From: Syntrophobacteraceae bacterium | GTDB lineage: Bacteria > Desulfobacterota > Syntrophobacteria > Syntrophobacterales > Syntrophobacteraceae | Direction of reading: 5' to 3' | DNA: 64,000 nucleotides | NCBI GenBank assembly: GCA_025453975.1 | Contig: JALOPI010000008.1 | Coordinates: forward strand, 36,903 to 100,902 | Shown here: piece by piece, positions 25,972 to 34,737 of the stretch | Position numbering within the stretch: position 1 is the stretch's first letter | Layout: each line of letters opens with the position of its first letter | Made by a program: the position numbers and the translations under genes | The notes under the pieces: model-generated | Told to the model about the DNA's origin: nothing | Databases searched by the model: none | Seen by the model: the letters and a program-made list of their open reading frames with translations, nothing else

Positions 25972-26935
25972 GACTTTACTTGGGGCTGCTCTCGTCTGCG
26001 GTCTCTGCGCTCTGGCCATCCACGCTCTCGGTTCGTGGCGCGGATCCGCCGCCCAGGATGCCGACGCCGCCGAAGGGGAGGCGGCGCGGACCCAGCCCGG
26101 CTCGGCCGGTGATGACTTGTTTCAGGGCAAGGTGGTCTGCTCCCTGAAACGCACGGTGGTCATGCCCGTCAAGGGGACGATCCAGCGGATGGCGGCACGG
26201 GGGGGGCAGGCAGTCCGGAAAGGGGATGTGCTGGCCTCCTACCGGATTGCGAGCGACATGCTGCCCGGACTCAAGCGTCGCATCGCGGCGGTGCAGGTCA
26301 AGGACATGGAAGTGGGGCTGTCCGATCTCGAGAAGAGCCTGACCCTCCTCAACGGCAAGCGGCGTGAACTGTCGGAGCTGGTCCGGAAGGACCTGGGGCC
26401 TGCCCAGGGGCTCAGACAGGTGGAGGCGGAGATCCAGGCCGTCGAGAGGCAGCGAGCCGCTTTGCTGGAGAAGCTGCGTATCGAGAAGGATGTGGTGCGG
26501 GACGACCTCGAAGCACTGCGGGAGCAGCTGGGCGGCTCGCTCCAGGCCATCGGCTCCAACGAGCCGGTCCATCTCGTCGCTCCCATCTCCGGCCTGGTCA
26601 TCTGGGTCAGTCCCGAGCTTCGGGAAGGGGCCGAGCTGCCGGCTGGAGCCGGTGCCTTCGTCGTGGGCGTCATGGACCCGATGCTCATGAGAGCCCAGGT
26701 CCACGAGCTGGAGGCCGTCAAGCTGTCGGTGGGGGACTCGGCGGAGGTATCCTTCGAGTCGCTCCCCAACCGGGTCTTCGAGGGGAAGGTGTCGCGGCTG
26801 GCGTGGGCTCCGCTGACGCCGGCCCTGGAGCAGGCGACGTACTACGAGCTGGAGCTGGCATTGCCCAACCCGGAGCTGGCTCTCAGGGAGGGAATGAAGG
26901 GGCAGGTCGCTCTGCGCAAGGCGGGGGAGCGGTAG
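25949..26935 (+). CDS. membrane-fusion protein (HlyD/MacA family)
   Basis: The 328-residue periplasmic adaptor has an N-terminal signal anchor (LLGAALVCGLCALAIHALGSW) and a first lipoyl half with VVMPVKGTIQRMAARGGQAVRKGDVLASY. A helical hairpin of about 100 residues (Glu/Arg/Leu-rich, about 110-200) follows. The second lipoyl half reads HLVAPISGLVIWVSPELREGAELPAG, followed by a beta-barrel region. This is the standard MacA order. Its ATG lies within the 3' end of the TolC-type gene (23-base overlap), so the two are translationally coupled. Confidence 0.88.
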   Translation: MWIRPLTRTLLGAALVCGLCALAIHALGSWRGSAAQDADAAEGEAARTQPGSAGDDLFQGKVVCSLKRTVVMPVKGTIQRMAARGGQAVRKGDVLASYRIASDMLPGLKRRIAAVQVKDMEVGLSDLEKSLTLLNGKRRELSELVRKDLGPAQGLRQVEAEIQAVERQRAALLEKLRIEKDVVRDDLEALREQLGGSLQAIGSNEPVHLVAPISGLVIWVSPELREGAELPAGAGAFVVGVMDPMLMRAQVHELEAVKLSVGDSAEVSFESLPNRVFEGKVSRLAWAPLTPALEQATYYELELALPNPELALREGMKGQVALRKAGER

Positions 26936-27009
26936 CAGGGTGTGTTTTCGCGTCCGGGGCGGTTTGTTGCGGGGCAGCACCCGCGGGCGGGGCTGCATGA
27001 TTCATGACA

Positions 27010-27035
27010 GGGAAGCCTGGGGTCTGAGGCTTCCC
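27010..27035 (+). other. strong hairpin between the adaptor gene and the GNAT gene
   Basis: GGGAAGCCT (27010-27018) pairs perfectly with AGGCTTCCC (27027-27035) around an eight-base loop in the 138-base gap. No T-tract follows, so it is not a classical terminator. It may be an mRNA processing or stability element that sets expression of the downstream genes apart from the exporter genes. Confidence 0.45.
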
Positions 27036-27073
27036 CAAAGGCGAAAAGGAGGTCTTCCGCGGTTTGCGGCGTG

Positions 27074-28231
27074 ATGAGCGATTTCGAGAATAGTCGGGCT
27101 CCAGGGGGCCGAGCCGAGATTGTCCCCGTGAAAGGCAGGGCGGGGATGAAAGCGTTCCTGAATCTGCCCTGGAGTATCCAAAAGCAGGACCCCCTCTGGG
27201 TTCCTCCCATTCTCTCCGAGCAGCGCCGCATCCTCGACCCGCGAACGGGGCCTTTCTTCGATTACGGGGCCGCCCAGTACTTCCTGGCGTTGAGGGACGG
27301 GCGCCCGGTGGGGCGGATTTCAGCCCACGTGAACCCCCGGTACGAGGAGCGCCATGACCCGGGGACGGGCTTCTTCGGCTTTTTCGAGTGCATTGACGAC
27401 CCCGGTGTTTCAAACGCCCTCTTCGATGCGGCGGCGCATTGGCTCGGAGCGAGGGGGAAGCACCGGATTCTCGGCCCCTTGAGCTTCTCCATCTACGACG
27501 AAGTCGGCATCCTGGTGGAAGGGTTCGACTCGCTCCCCGTGATCCTCCATGCCCACAATCCTCCCTATTATCAGGATCTCCTGCTGAGCTGGGGGTTTCG
27601 CAAGGCCATCGACTGGTATGCCTTCCGGGTCACCCAGCGGGACATCGATGCCGAGGCCATGGAAAAGCGTCTGAGGACCATCATGCGTGGGGGAGACCTG
27701 GTCCTCGTCTCTCCCACGGTTCGGGATTTCTCGACCCGGGCCGACGAGGTGATGGAGATCTTCAACGAGTCCTGGGATGACAACTGGGGGCACGTCCCTT
27801 TCACCCGCAAGGAATTTCACCACATTTTCCGCCAGCTCAGACCGATCCTCAGACCCGAAATGATCCACCTGGTCCTGGACCAGGGGCGGATCGTGGCTTT
27901 CGCCATCAACATTCCGGACCTGAACCCGGCCATCCAGAGGCTCAACGGCCGCCTGACCCCATGGGGAATTCTGCGATTGCTCTACGAGGCCAGGCTCAAG
28001 CCCCTCAAGAAGGCCCGCGTGCTCCTGCTGGGTGTCCGGCGTCCCTATCAGGGCAGGATGCTGCACCACGCCCTGATCCTCAGGACCTACCTGCAGATCG
28101 TTCGAACGACGTCGTGCGAAGTCTGCGACTGCTCGCTCATCGTGGAGTCCCTCGGCCATTTCATCCGCACCGTGGAGCGCTTCGGGGGAAAGCGCTACAA
28201 GACGTTCCGACTCTTTGAACGGGAGATCTGA
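27074..28231 (+). CDS. GNAT-fold acyltransferase, bacterial ceramide synthase-like candidate
   Basis: The 385-residue protein belongs to a family recognisable by FLNLPWSIQKQDPLWVPPI near residue 30, FDYGAAQYFLALRDGRPVGR, GFFGFFECIDD, GPLSFSIYDEVGIL, and HNPPYYQDLLLSWGF. A second acyltransferase-like half follows. This is a double-GNAT design usually annotated only as N-acetyltransferase or hypothetical. The ceramide synthase described from Caulobacter is, to my knowledge, a GNAT-type protein encoded near a serine palmitoyltransferase gene. The same pairing here makes N-acylation of a sphingoid base the leading guess. GTG 27071 is an alternative start. It overlaps the next gene by one base (TGATG). 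Confidence 0.68.
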   Translation: MSDFENSRAPGGRAEIVPVKGRAGMKAFLNLPWSIQKQDPLWVPPILSEQRRILDPRTGPFFDYGAAQYFLALRDGRPVGRISAHVNPRYEERHDPGTGFFGFFECIDDPGVSNALFDAAAHWLGARGKHRILGPLSFSIYDEVGILVEGFDSLPVILHAHNPPYYQDLLLSWGFRKAIDWYAFRVTQRDIDAEAMEKRLRTIMRGGDLVLVSPTVRDFSTRADEVMEIFNESWDDNWGHVPFTRKEFHHIFRQLRPILRPEMIHLVLDQGRIVAFAINIPDLNPAIQRLNGRLTPWGILRLLYEARLKPLKKARVLLLGVRRPYQGRMLHHALILRTYLQIVRTTSCEVCDCSLIVESLGHFIRTVERFGGKRYKTFRLFEREI

Positions 28232-29679
28232 TGAGGGTACTGCTCGTTTCCATGCCCGACACGGCGGACGTCATCGATTATGTGGCGCGCCTTCCGAACC
28301 TGGCCGTCGTTTCCATGGCGGGAAATCTTCCCGGGCATGATGTGAGGGTCCTGGATCTCGTCCTGTACAAGCCGCGCATTGGAGAGGCCCTCGAGGAGAC
28401 GCTGGAGGATTTCAAGCCCGACGTGGTGGGATTGAGCGCCATGACCTTCCAGTTCGGGACTCTCCTGAGGACGGCGGGCTTCATTCGGCGTCGGGATCCC
28501 TCCATCCGCCTGGTGGCAGGTGGTTATCACGCGACCCTCATGGCCGAGGAGGTCACGACGGCGGGCCGGCACCTGCCGCTGGATTTCCTGGTGAGAGGGG
28601 AGGGGGAAGCCACCTTCGCGGAGCTGGTCTCGGAGCTGGAGAAGGGCGAGCCGGATTTCAGCGGCGTCCTCGGCCTGAGCTACGCCCACGGCGGAGCCTG
28701 GCATCACAATCCGCCGAGGCCGCTTCTGGACCTCGAAGCCATCGGGCTCCCCCGCCGCGGGGCGCGGCTCAAGAGCGATTTCTTCATGCTGGATCTCCCC
28801 ATGGACGTGGCCGAGACATCCCGCGGTTGCCCTCACAACTGCAAGTTCTGCTCGATCACCCGGATGTATGGGCACACGTTTCGAACCTACTCCAGGGAGC
28901 GGATCGTCGCGGACCTCCAGGCCATCCGGGATGGGGGCGGGAAGGCCGTTTTCTTCGTGGACGACAACATCACCCATGACATCGGTCACTTCAAGGGGGT
29001 ATGCCGAGCCATCATCGACCACGGCTTGAACGACCTCCAGTTCATGGTTCAGGCGACGGCGGTGGGGATCGCTCAGAACCCGGACCTGGTGGCCTTGATG
29101 GACCAGGCCAATTTCCGGATGGTCTTCGTCGGTTTCGAGGCCATGACCCCCCAGGCCCTCAAGGGAGTGAACAAGCCCACGAGCCCGATGATCAACCGGC
29201 AGGCCGCGGATCTCCTGCGCCGGCACGGGATGGCCATCATCGCCGGCTGCATCGTGGGCTACCCCGACGACACGGCCGAAAGCGTCAAGGAGAATATACG
29301 GCTCATCAAGTCCCTCAGACCGGACATGATCTATGCCCAGTACCTGACCCCGTATCCCAAGACGGCGCTTCGGGAGGAGATGCTCGCGACGGGCCTGATC
29401 ACCAACGTGGACGACTACCGGAAATACGACGGCTTCTCTTGCAACATCCGCACGCACCATCTGGAAACGGAAGAGCTCTACCGAATCCTGAAGCGCGAGA
29501 TGTTTCTGAGCAACTTCGACCCCTCCCTCATCAAGGTCAACTATTTCCTGCGCAAGTGCCCGTGGGCCTTCATCAAGGGCGTGGCCAGGGCCGCCGCCAC
29601 CAATGCTTTCAATGTGCTGGCCGGGCGCCAGGTTCATCAGCTCATGGATCTGGAGGGTGCGGCATCCCGAGCACCGTGA
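28231..29679 (+). CDS. B12-binding-domain radical SAM protein
   Basis: The 482-residue protein starts with a cobalamin-binding-type Rossmann region (about 1-140, VRGEGEATFAELV near 121-133). It then has RGCPHNCKFC with cluster cysteines at 200, 204 and 207, a GFEAMTP segment, and a class B-type ending with a long helical C-terminus (after about 420). It resembles HpnJ/HpnP- and BchE-like enzymes that act on lipids or tetrapyrroles. The start is coupled to the upstream GNAT gene (TGATG). In this operon it may modify the lipid chain or head group before export. The exact reaction cannot be read from sequence. Confidence 0.82.
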   Translation: MRVLLVSMPDTADVIDYVARLPNLAVVSMAGNLPGHDVRVLDLVLYKPRIGEALEETLEDFKPDVVGLSAMTFQFGTLLRTAGFIRRRDPSIRLVAGGYHATLMAEEVTTAGRHLPLDFLVRGEGEATFAELVSELEKGEPDFSGVLGLSYAHGGAWHHNPPRPLLDLEAIGLPRRGARLKSDFFMLDLPMDVAETSRGCPHNCKFCSITRMYGHTFRTYSRERIVADLQAIRDGGGKAVFFVDDNITHDIGHFKGVCRAIIDHGLNDLQFMVQATAVGIAQNPDLVALMDQANFRMVFVGFEAMTPQALKGVNKPTSPMINRQAADLLRRHGMAIIAGCIVGYPDDTAESVKENIRLIKSLRPDMIYAQYLTPYPKTALREEMLATGLITNVDDYRKYDGFSCNIRTHHLETEELYRILKREMFLSNFDPSLIKVNYFLRKCPWAFIKGVARAAATNAFNVLAGRQVHQLMDLEGAASRAP

Positions 29680-29716
29680 CGCACTGGCTGTCATTTCCAG
29701 GGGGGGGGAGCCGGGA

Positions 29717-30271
29717 TTGAGGGAAGTGCTCGTCACGACCTATTACCTGGAAATGACCTCCCGCGACCGCTTGAGGCCTCGACTGCTGAATCGGGGCGGC
29801 CTCGACCTGTTCCGGGTCGAGCCTCCCGAGCCCGAGCTGAACCGGTTCTTCTACAGGTCCGTGGGGGACGCCTGGCACTGGGTGGACCGCCTTCCCTGGA
29901 CCCTGGAGGACTGGCGGGATTATCTGAATCAGGCGGGAGTTGAGACGTGGGTGCTTCGGGTGGATGGCTCCCCGGCCGGCTATTTCGAGCTGGATTCCCG
30001 GCCCGGAGGGGATGTTGAGATCGTTTACTTCGGGCTGCTGGAGCCCTTTACCGGCGGTGGACTGGGGGCTCACCTTCTGACCCGGGCTGTCGACCGGGCC
30101 TGGGATCTGGGAGCCCGAAGAGTCTGGCTGCATACCTGCTCGCTGGATGATCCCAGGGCGTTGTCCCACTATCTCGCCCGTGGCTTCACCCTGTACCGGC
30201 GGGAACAGTCGCCGAGGAAGGTCCCGACTGGATCCCTGGCATCACGCGTGGAGAAGCTCCCAAACGGCTGA
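29717..30271 (+). CDS. GNAT family N-acetyltransferase
   Basis: The 184-residue protein begins YYLEMTSRDRLRPR and carries the GNAT acyl-CoA region FTGGGLGAHLLTRAVDRAWDLG. The last strand reads DDPRALSHYLARGFTLYRRE. TTG 29717 lies six bases after a GGGGGGGGAG stretch that serves as ribosome-binding site; the frame continues upstream into the radical SAM gene, but that part is not family-like. The G9 run (29700-29708) within the ribosome-binding site could vary in length. It probably belongs to the preceding operon; its substrate is unknown. Confidence 0.75.
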   Translation: MREVLVTTYYLEMTSRDRLRPRLLNRGGLDLFRVEPPEPELNRFFYRSVGDAWHWVDRLPWTLEDWRDYLNQAGVETWVLRVDGSPAGYFELDSRPGGDVEIVYFGLLEPFTGGGLGAHLLTRAVDRAWDLGARRVWLHTCSLDDPRALSHYLARGFTLYRREQSPRKVPTGSLASRVEKLPNG

Positions 30272-30713
30272 GCCTGTTCCGCCTGTATCGCCGCGCTGGT
30301 GATCCATCTTTCCCGAGATCCTCGCAAGACATGGACCCTTCAAGGCTACTCGCGTCGCCGTGCTCCGTTCCCAATGACAAGGGGGCGTTCTCGGACAGCC
30401 TCCCGGGACATGAAGCCCCATTACAGACGAAAACCGGCATCGTTCCGTGTCTCGGCAGGGATGGGCGCATGGGTCGAGCACCCTCTTGAAACACGAGCGG
30501 CGTATTTTGTTCGGTCAGCCCGTTGCCGGACCTCCCCGGCTCCACTTCTGGACCCCACCCCTCACCAATCTTAATATTCACTCAAGAGCATCGGGGCGAT
30601 GACCCGATATCCGGTCGGTGGTCGGCGATCCTCCGAACGATCGGTCTGTTGCGGGGCCTGCTCCCATGGAGGCTCACGGGGTGAATGAGACGGGAGTGCA
30701 GGGAGGGAAGGTC
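30272..30713. other. intergenic region, 442 bases, no gene seen
   Basis: This gap separates the GNAT gene from the L,D-transpeptidase gene. Short open frames on both strands have no ribosome-binding site or family likeness. No strong hairpin or sigma-70 pair was seen. The transpeptidase promoter is presumably in its right-hand part. Confidence 0.5.
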
Positions 30714-31646
30714 ATGATTTTCCCGGGGCCCAAAACGGTTCTTTTCAGCTTGCTCATTCTCGTTCTGGCTTCGGGCTGCGGCTCCGGGAAGGGCGTGGCT
30801 CGACAGGACGATCTTTACAGGCAGGGGTACAGGCAGGCGGCTCCGGTGACCAGGCCGCAGAGTGGGGCGACGTTGAGCCGGCGGGAACCATCGACATCGG
30901 CGACGCCCCGCGCCGGGGCGCACTCTCCCGTGACGTCCCAGGCCCTGCCCAGGTCGGTTCCGGACACGGGGCTGAAGACGAGGGTCATCACGGACCGGGA
31001 GATCCAGAGTATCAGTGCCAGGGACCCTGACCTGAGCCCCAGTGTGATCCGGCACATCCTTTCGAGGATCAACGCCAAGGCGGCCTATTACATCGAGGAC
31101 GACATCCGTGACGGCCGGCCGCTCATCGTGCCCAACGACCTGGGAGCCTACAAGAAATGGAGCCCCATGGACCCCTACATCCCCGATATCGCCGAGGTTC
31201 CCAAGCTCATCCTCATCGTGAAGGATGAGTATTTCCTGGGGTGGTACGAGGGGGGACGCCTGGTGGGGGACAGCCATGTGTGCATCGGCAGGCAGGACGA
31301 CTGGACGCGGGCGGGGGTCTACGCCGTCCGGGACAAGGACCCCGACCACATCTCGCGAAGCTATACCAATGCCTACGGGGAGCCGGCTCTCATGCCCTGG
31401 GCCCTGAGGATCTATGAGCACGTGTGGATTCATGCGGGGGATATCACTCAAGGGAACTGCTCCCATGGCTGCATCAATCTGCCGGTATTCGTGGCCCCCA
31501 AAGTTTTTGAATGGGCCGACAAGGGTACCGCGGTCGTGATCGTCGATTCCATGGAGGACGTGGAGCCCGTGCTGGCCGAAAACCGGTCCAACTGCCTGCT
31601 GTTTGCCAGGACCTGCCGCATGAAGCAGGCTCGGGCGGCCAACTGA
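30714..31646 (+). CDS. L,D-transpeptidase (YkuD domain) lipoprotein
   Basis: From ATG 30714 the protein has 310 residues; a strong GGGAGGGAAGG lies just upstream. The N-terminus is a lipoprotein-type signal ending LASGC, with the lipidated Cys22. Residues of about 25-90 are Arg/Pro/Thr-rich and probably extended. The YkuD domain covers about residues 160-285, with the catalytic His in IHAGD and SHGC at 250-253 (Cys253 the nucleophile). It should form 3-3 peptidoglycan cross-links or attach proteins to peptidoglycan in the periplasm. It stands alone, without a cell-wall operon around it. Confidence 0.88.
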   Translation: MIFPGPKTVLFSLLILVLASGCGSGKGVARQDDLYRQGYRQAAPVTRPQSGATLSRREPSTSATPRAGAHSPVTSQALPRSVPDTGLKTRVITDREIQSISARDPDLSPSVIRHILSRINAKAAYYIEDDIRDGRPLIVPNDLGAYKKWSPMDPYIPDIAEVPKLILIVKDEYFLGWYEGGRLVGDSHVCIGRQDDWTRAGVYAVRDKDPDHISRSYTNAYGEPALMPWALRIYEHVWIHAGDITQGNCSHGCINLPVFVAPKVFEWADKGTAVVIVDSMEDVEPVLAENRSNCLLFARTCRMKQARAAN

Positions 31647-31920
31647 CGAGCTGGTTCTTTGCCGGGATCCCACTGAGCCCTTCTTCGGGGATCCCCCATG
31701 GCTGGTGGTGGATCCCCTGACTGCCCCCGCAAGGCCCTCGATTGAGCTCAATGATCTGTCTCTGTTCTCTTTCAAGGTTTACCGTCATCCATCTGAAAAA
31801 TGAGGTCCTGTTGATTTGGAGCAGGAATCCTTCGACCTAACTGGAGTATATTGCTCCACATGGACCGCATGGACCGCGTGGTTCCGGGGCGATGGACACC
31901 GTGGGCGAAGCGAGGTCGTG

Positions 31921-34722
31921 ATGTCAGACGATTCGAGGAATCGAGAAGCGTTCATCGAGGAAATCCAGAGGCTGAAGTCGAGGATTGCCGAGCTGGAGGG
32001 ACGAATGGCCCCGGGCGGCGGGGAATGCCAATCCCCTGCCGTGGCGATGGGCTTGGGGGATGATGCTCCCCGCCATCTCCGCCTGGCTCTCCAGGCCGCC
32101 CGCGCCGGCACCTGGGAGTGGGACATGGTCACCAATCGGTCCCGGTGGTGCGCCGAGAATTTTGGTGTCCTCGGATATGAGCCGGGTGCGGTGGAGCCCA
32201 GCTATGAGAACTGGCTGGCGGCGGTTCACCCGGACGATCGCGAGGAGGCCGGTGCACGGGTGGCGGAAGCCGTCAAGGATCTCAAGGATCTGGACATCGA
32301 GTTTCGGGTGGTCTGGCCCGACGGCTCGGTCCACTGGATCCGCGACATGGCAAGGATGGTCTTCGATCCATCCGGGAAGCCCGTCCGGATGATCGGGATC
32401 CAGCAGGACATCACCGAGTGCAGGCAGGGGGAGAACGCCATCCGGGAGAGCGAGGTCCGATTTCGGATGATGGCCGATGCGGCCCCCGTGCTCATCTGGG
32501 TCTCGGGGCGGGATAAGGGATGCACTTATTTCAACCGGGGATGGCTGGATTTCACGGGCCGGAGCCTGGAGGAGGAGTGGGGCCAGGGCTGGGCCGAGGG
32601 GGTCCACCCCGAGGATTTGCGGCGCTGCCTGGACATCTACACCCGGTCTTTCGACGAGCGCCAGCGGTTCGAGATGGAGTACCGGCTGAGGCGGCACGAC
32701 GGAATCTACCGATGGGTGCTTGACATCGGGGTGCCGTTTTTCGGGCCTGACGGCACGTTTGAAGGATTCATCGGGTCGTGCATCGACATCAGCGACCGCA
32801 TGGAGGCCGAGCAGCGAGGCCGTGACCTCAACACGGAGCTGGAGGAGCGGGTTTTCGAGCGCACCCGCGAGCTTTCGGACGCCGTGGAGCGTCTGGAGTG
32901 GGAGGTGCGGGAGCGGCAGCTCATGGAGGATGCCCTGGAAAGGGAGCGGGAGCGGCTGGCCCGGGCATCGGTGGCGGGAGGCCTGGCCCTCTGGGACTGG
33001 GACATCCCCAAGGGCAGCATCGAATGGAATGAGACGGTGGACGTCATGCTCGGCTATCCGCCCGACGGTTTCCCTCGGACGGTCGAGGCCTGGCGGGACG
33101 CCATACATCCCGAAGACCGGGAGCTGGTCGCCCGTCACCTCGATGCCCACCTGAATTCCGGGGCCCCCTTCGACCTCGAGTACCGAATGATCACCCGGAA
33201 CGGCGGGGAGGTCTGGTGGCATGACACGGGGCAGTCCGAGCGGGATGCTGGCGGCAAGGCCCTGAGAATGTCCGGCGCCTGCCGCGATGTCACGCCCCGA
33301 AAGAAGATGGAGAAGACCCTCCGGGAGTCCGAGCGGCGTTTTCGCGAAACCCTGGAGCACATCCGCATGCTGGCGCTCACCCTCGATGCCGACGGCAACG
33401 CCACCTTCTGCAATGACTTCGTGGCGACCCTGTTCGGGTGCCCCCGCGAGGAGATTCTGGGAAGAAACTGGTTTGATCATTTTACACCTCCCGACGCCGG
33501 CATGAAGGCGTTCTACGGGGAATGCCTGCGGCAGGGCTCCATCCCCCAGCATCACGAGAACGAGATCGTCATCCCCACGGGAGAGCGGCTGCTCATCGAG
33601 TGGAACAACACGGCCCTCCTCGATGCCTCGGGTGCCGTCATCGGCGCGGCGAGCATCGGCGTGGACATCACCGCGCGGAGGCGGGCCGAGGAGGCTCTTC
33701 GGGAGAGCGAGGAGCGACTGCGCCTGGTCGTGGAGAACATGCCGGTCCTCGTGAACGCCTTCGATGCCGACGGGCTGCTGGCCCTGTGGAATGGGGAGTG
33801 CGAACGGATCAGCGGGTACTCGGCCGGGGAGATGGTGGGCAATCCCCTTGCCATGGAGACCATTTACCCGGACCGGGACTACCTGCGCCGCCAGATGGCT
33901 GAATGGGATCGGCGCGGGGAGGGCTATCGGGGCTGGGAGTGGGACATGACGTGCAAGGACGGCTCCAGGCGAACGGTGGCCTGGTCCAATGTTTCCAGCC
34001 GCGCGCCTGTCCCGGGGTGGTCGACCTGGGGCGTGGGCATCGATGTGACGGACCGGAAGCTCGCCGAGGAGAAGCTCACGGCCTCGCTGGCCGAAAAGGA
34101 GGTTCTCCTGCGTGAGATCCACCATCGCGTGAAGAACAACCTCCAGCTCATCTCGAGCCTGCTCCACCTCCAGTCGCGCCACATCGAGGATGCCAGGTCC
34201 CTGGAGATGTTCAAGGAAAGCGAGGCGCGGGTGCGCTCCATGTCGCTCATCCACGAGCGGCTCTACAACTCTCCCGACCTGGCGAGCATCGATTTCTCCC
34301 TCTATGTGGAGAGTGTCCTGACCTCCCTGGCCCGATCCTACCGGGAGTGCACGGGCGCCATCCGGTTTTCCGTCGATATTCCCCAGATCAGCCTCTCCGT
34401 CGAAACGGCCGTGCCCTGCGGGCTCATCATCAACGAGCTGGTCACCAACAGCCTCAAGCATGGGTTTCGGGACCGTCGGGACGGGGTCATTGCCGTTTCG
34501 CTGCGGCCCATTGGCGACGGGAAGCTCCTGCTCATCGCACAGGACAACGGGGTCGGTTTCGAGGGCGGGCTGGAGCTGGATCGGCTGAGCTCCCTGGGGC
34601 TCACCATCGTCACGACCCTGGTGCGGCAGCTCAAGGGGTCCATGGAAGTGGCGACGGAGGGGGGAGTCCAGGTGGCCATCACCTTCCCGGCATCTCGAGG
34701 AAAAGAAGGGAGGCGGCTGTAG
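31921..34722 (+). CDS. multi-PAS sensor histidine kinase of the HisKA_2 type
   Basis: The protein has 933 residues from ATG 31921 (GAGG five bases upstream). After a short coiled N-terminus it has about five PAS/PAC modules (roughly 50-165, 175-300, 340-460, 465-590 and 595-715), with PAC ends such as IGIQQDITE, GSCIDISDR and ASIGVDITAR. The kinase core starts LLREIHHRVKNNLQLISSLL, with phospho-acceptor His734 or His735, followed by a HATPase with INELVTNSLKHGF and DNGVGF. There is no membrane segment, so it senses in the cytoplasm. No response regulator is encoded next to it. It lies 15 bases before a second kinase of the same type. Confidence 0.9.
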   Translation: MSDDSRNREAFIEEIQRLKSRIAELEGRMAPGGGECQSPAVAMGLGDDAPRHLRLALQAARAGTWEWDMVTNRSRWCAENFGVLGYEPGAVEPSYENWLAAVHPDDREEAGARVAEAVKDLKDLDIEFRVVWPDGSVHWIRDMARMVFDPSGKPVRMIGIQQDITECRQGENAIRESEVRFRMMADAAPVLIWVSGRDKGCTYFNRGWLDFTGRSLEEEWGQGWAEGVHPEDLRRCLDIYTRSFDERQRFEMEYRLRRHDGIYRWVLDIGVPFFGPDGTFEGFIGSCIDISDRMEAEQRGRDLNTELEERVFERTRELSDAVERLEWEVRERQLMEDALERERERLARASVAGGLALWDWDIPKGSIEWNETVDVMLGYPPDGFPRTVEAWRDAIHPEDRELVARHLDAHLNSGAPFDLEYRMITRNGGEVWWHDTGQSERDAGGKALRMSGACRDVTPRKKMEKTLRESERRFRETLEHIRMLALTLDADGNATFCNDFVATLFGCPREEILGRNWFDHFTPPDAGMKAFYGECLRQGSIPQHHENEIVIPTGERLLIEWNNTALLDASGAVIGAASIGVDITARRRAEEALRESEERLRLVVENMPVLVNAFDADGLLALWNGECERISGYSAGEMVGNPLAMETIYPDRDYLRRQMAEWDRRGEGYRGWEWDMTCKDGSRRTVAWSNVSSRAPVPGWSTWGVGIDVTDRKLAEEKLTASLAEKEVLLREIHHRVKNNLQLISSLLHLQSRHIEDARSLEMFKESEARVRSMSLIHERLYNSPDLASIDFSLYVESVLTSLARSYRECTGAIRFSVDIPQISLSVETAVPCGLIINELVTNSLKHGFRDRRDGVIAVSLRPIGDGKLLLIAQDNGVGFEGGLELDRLSSLGLTIVTTLVRQLKGSMEVATEGGVQVAITFPASRGKEGRRL

Positions 34723-34737
34723 CCGCGTCGGAGCGTC

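Noticed and set aside
28195..29736. A 513-codon minus-strand frame opposite the radical SAM gene
   Set aside because: It is rich in His, Gly and Arg, with no motif; the plus strand has the intact CxxxCxxC.
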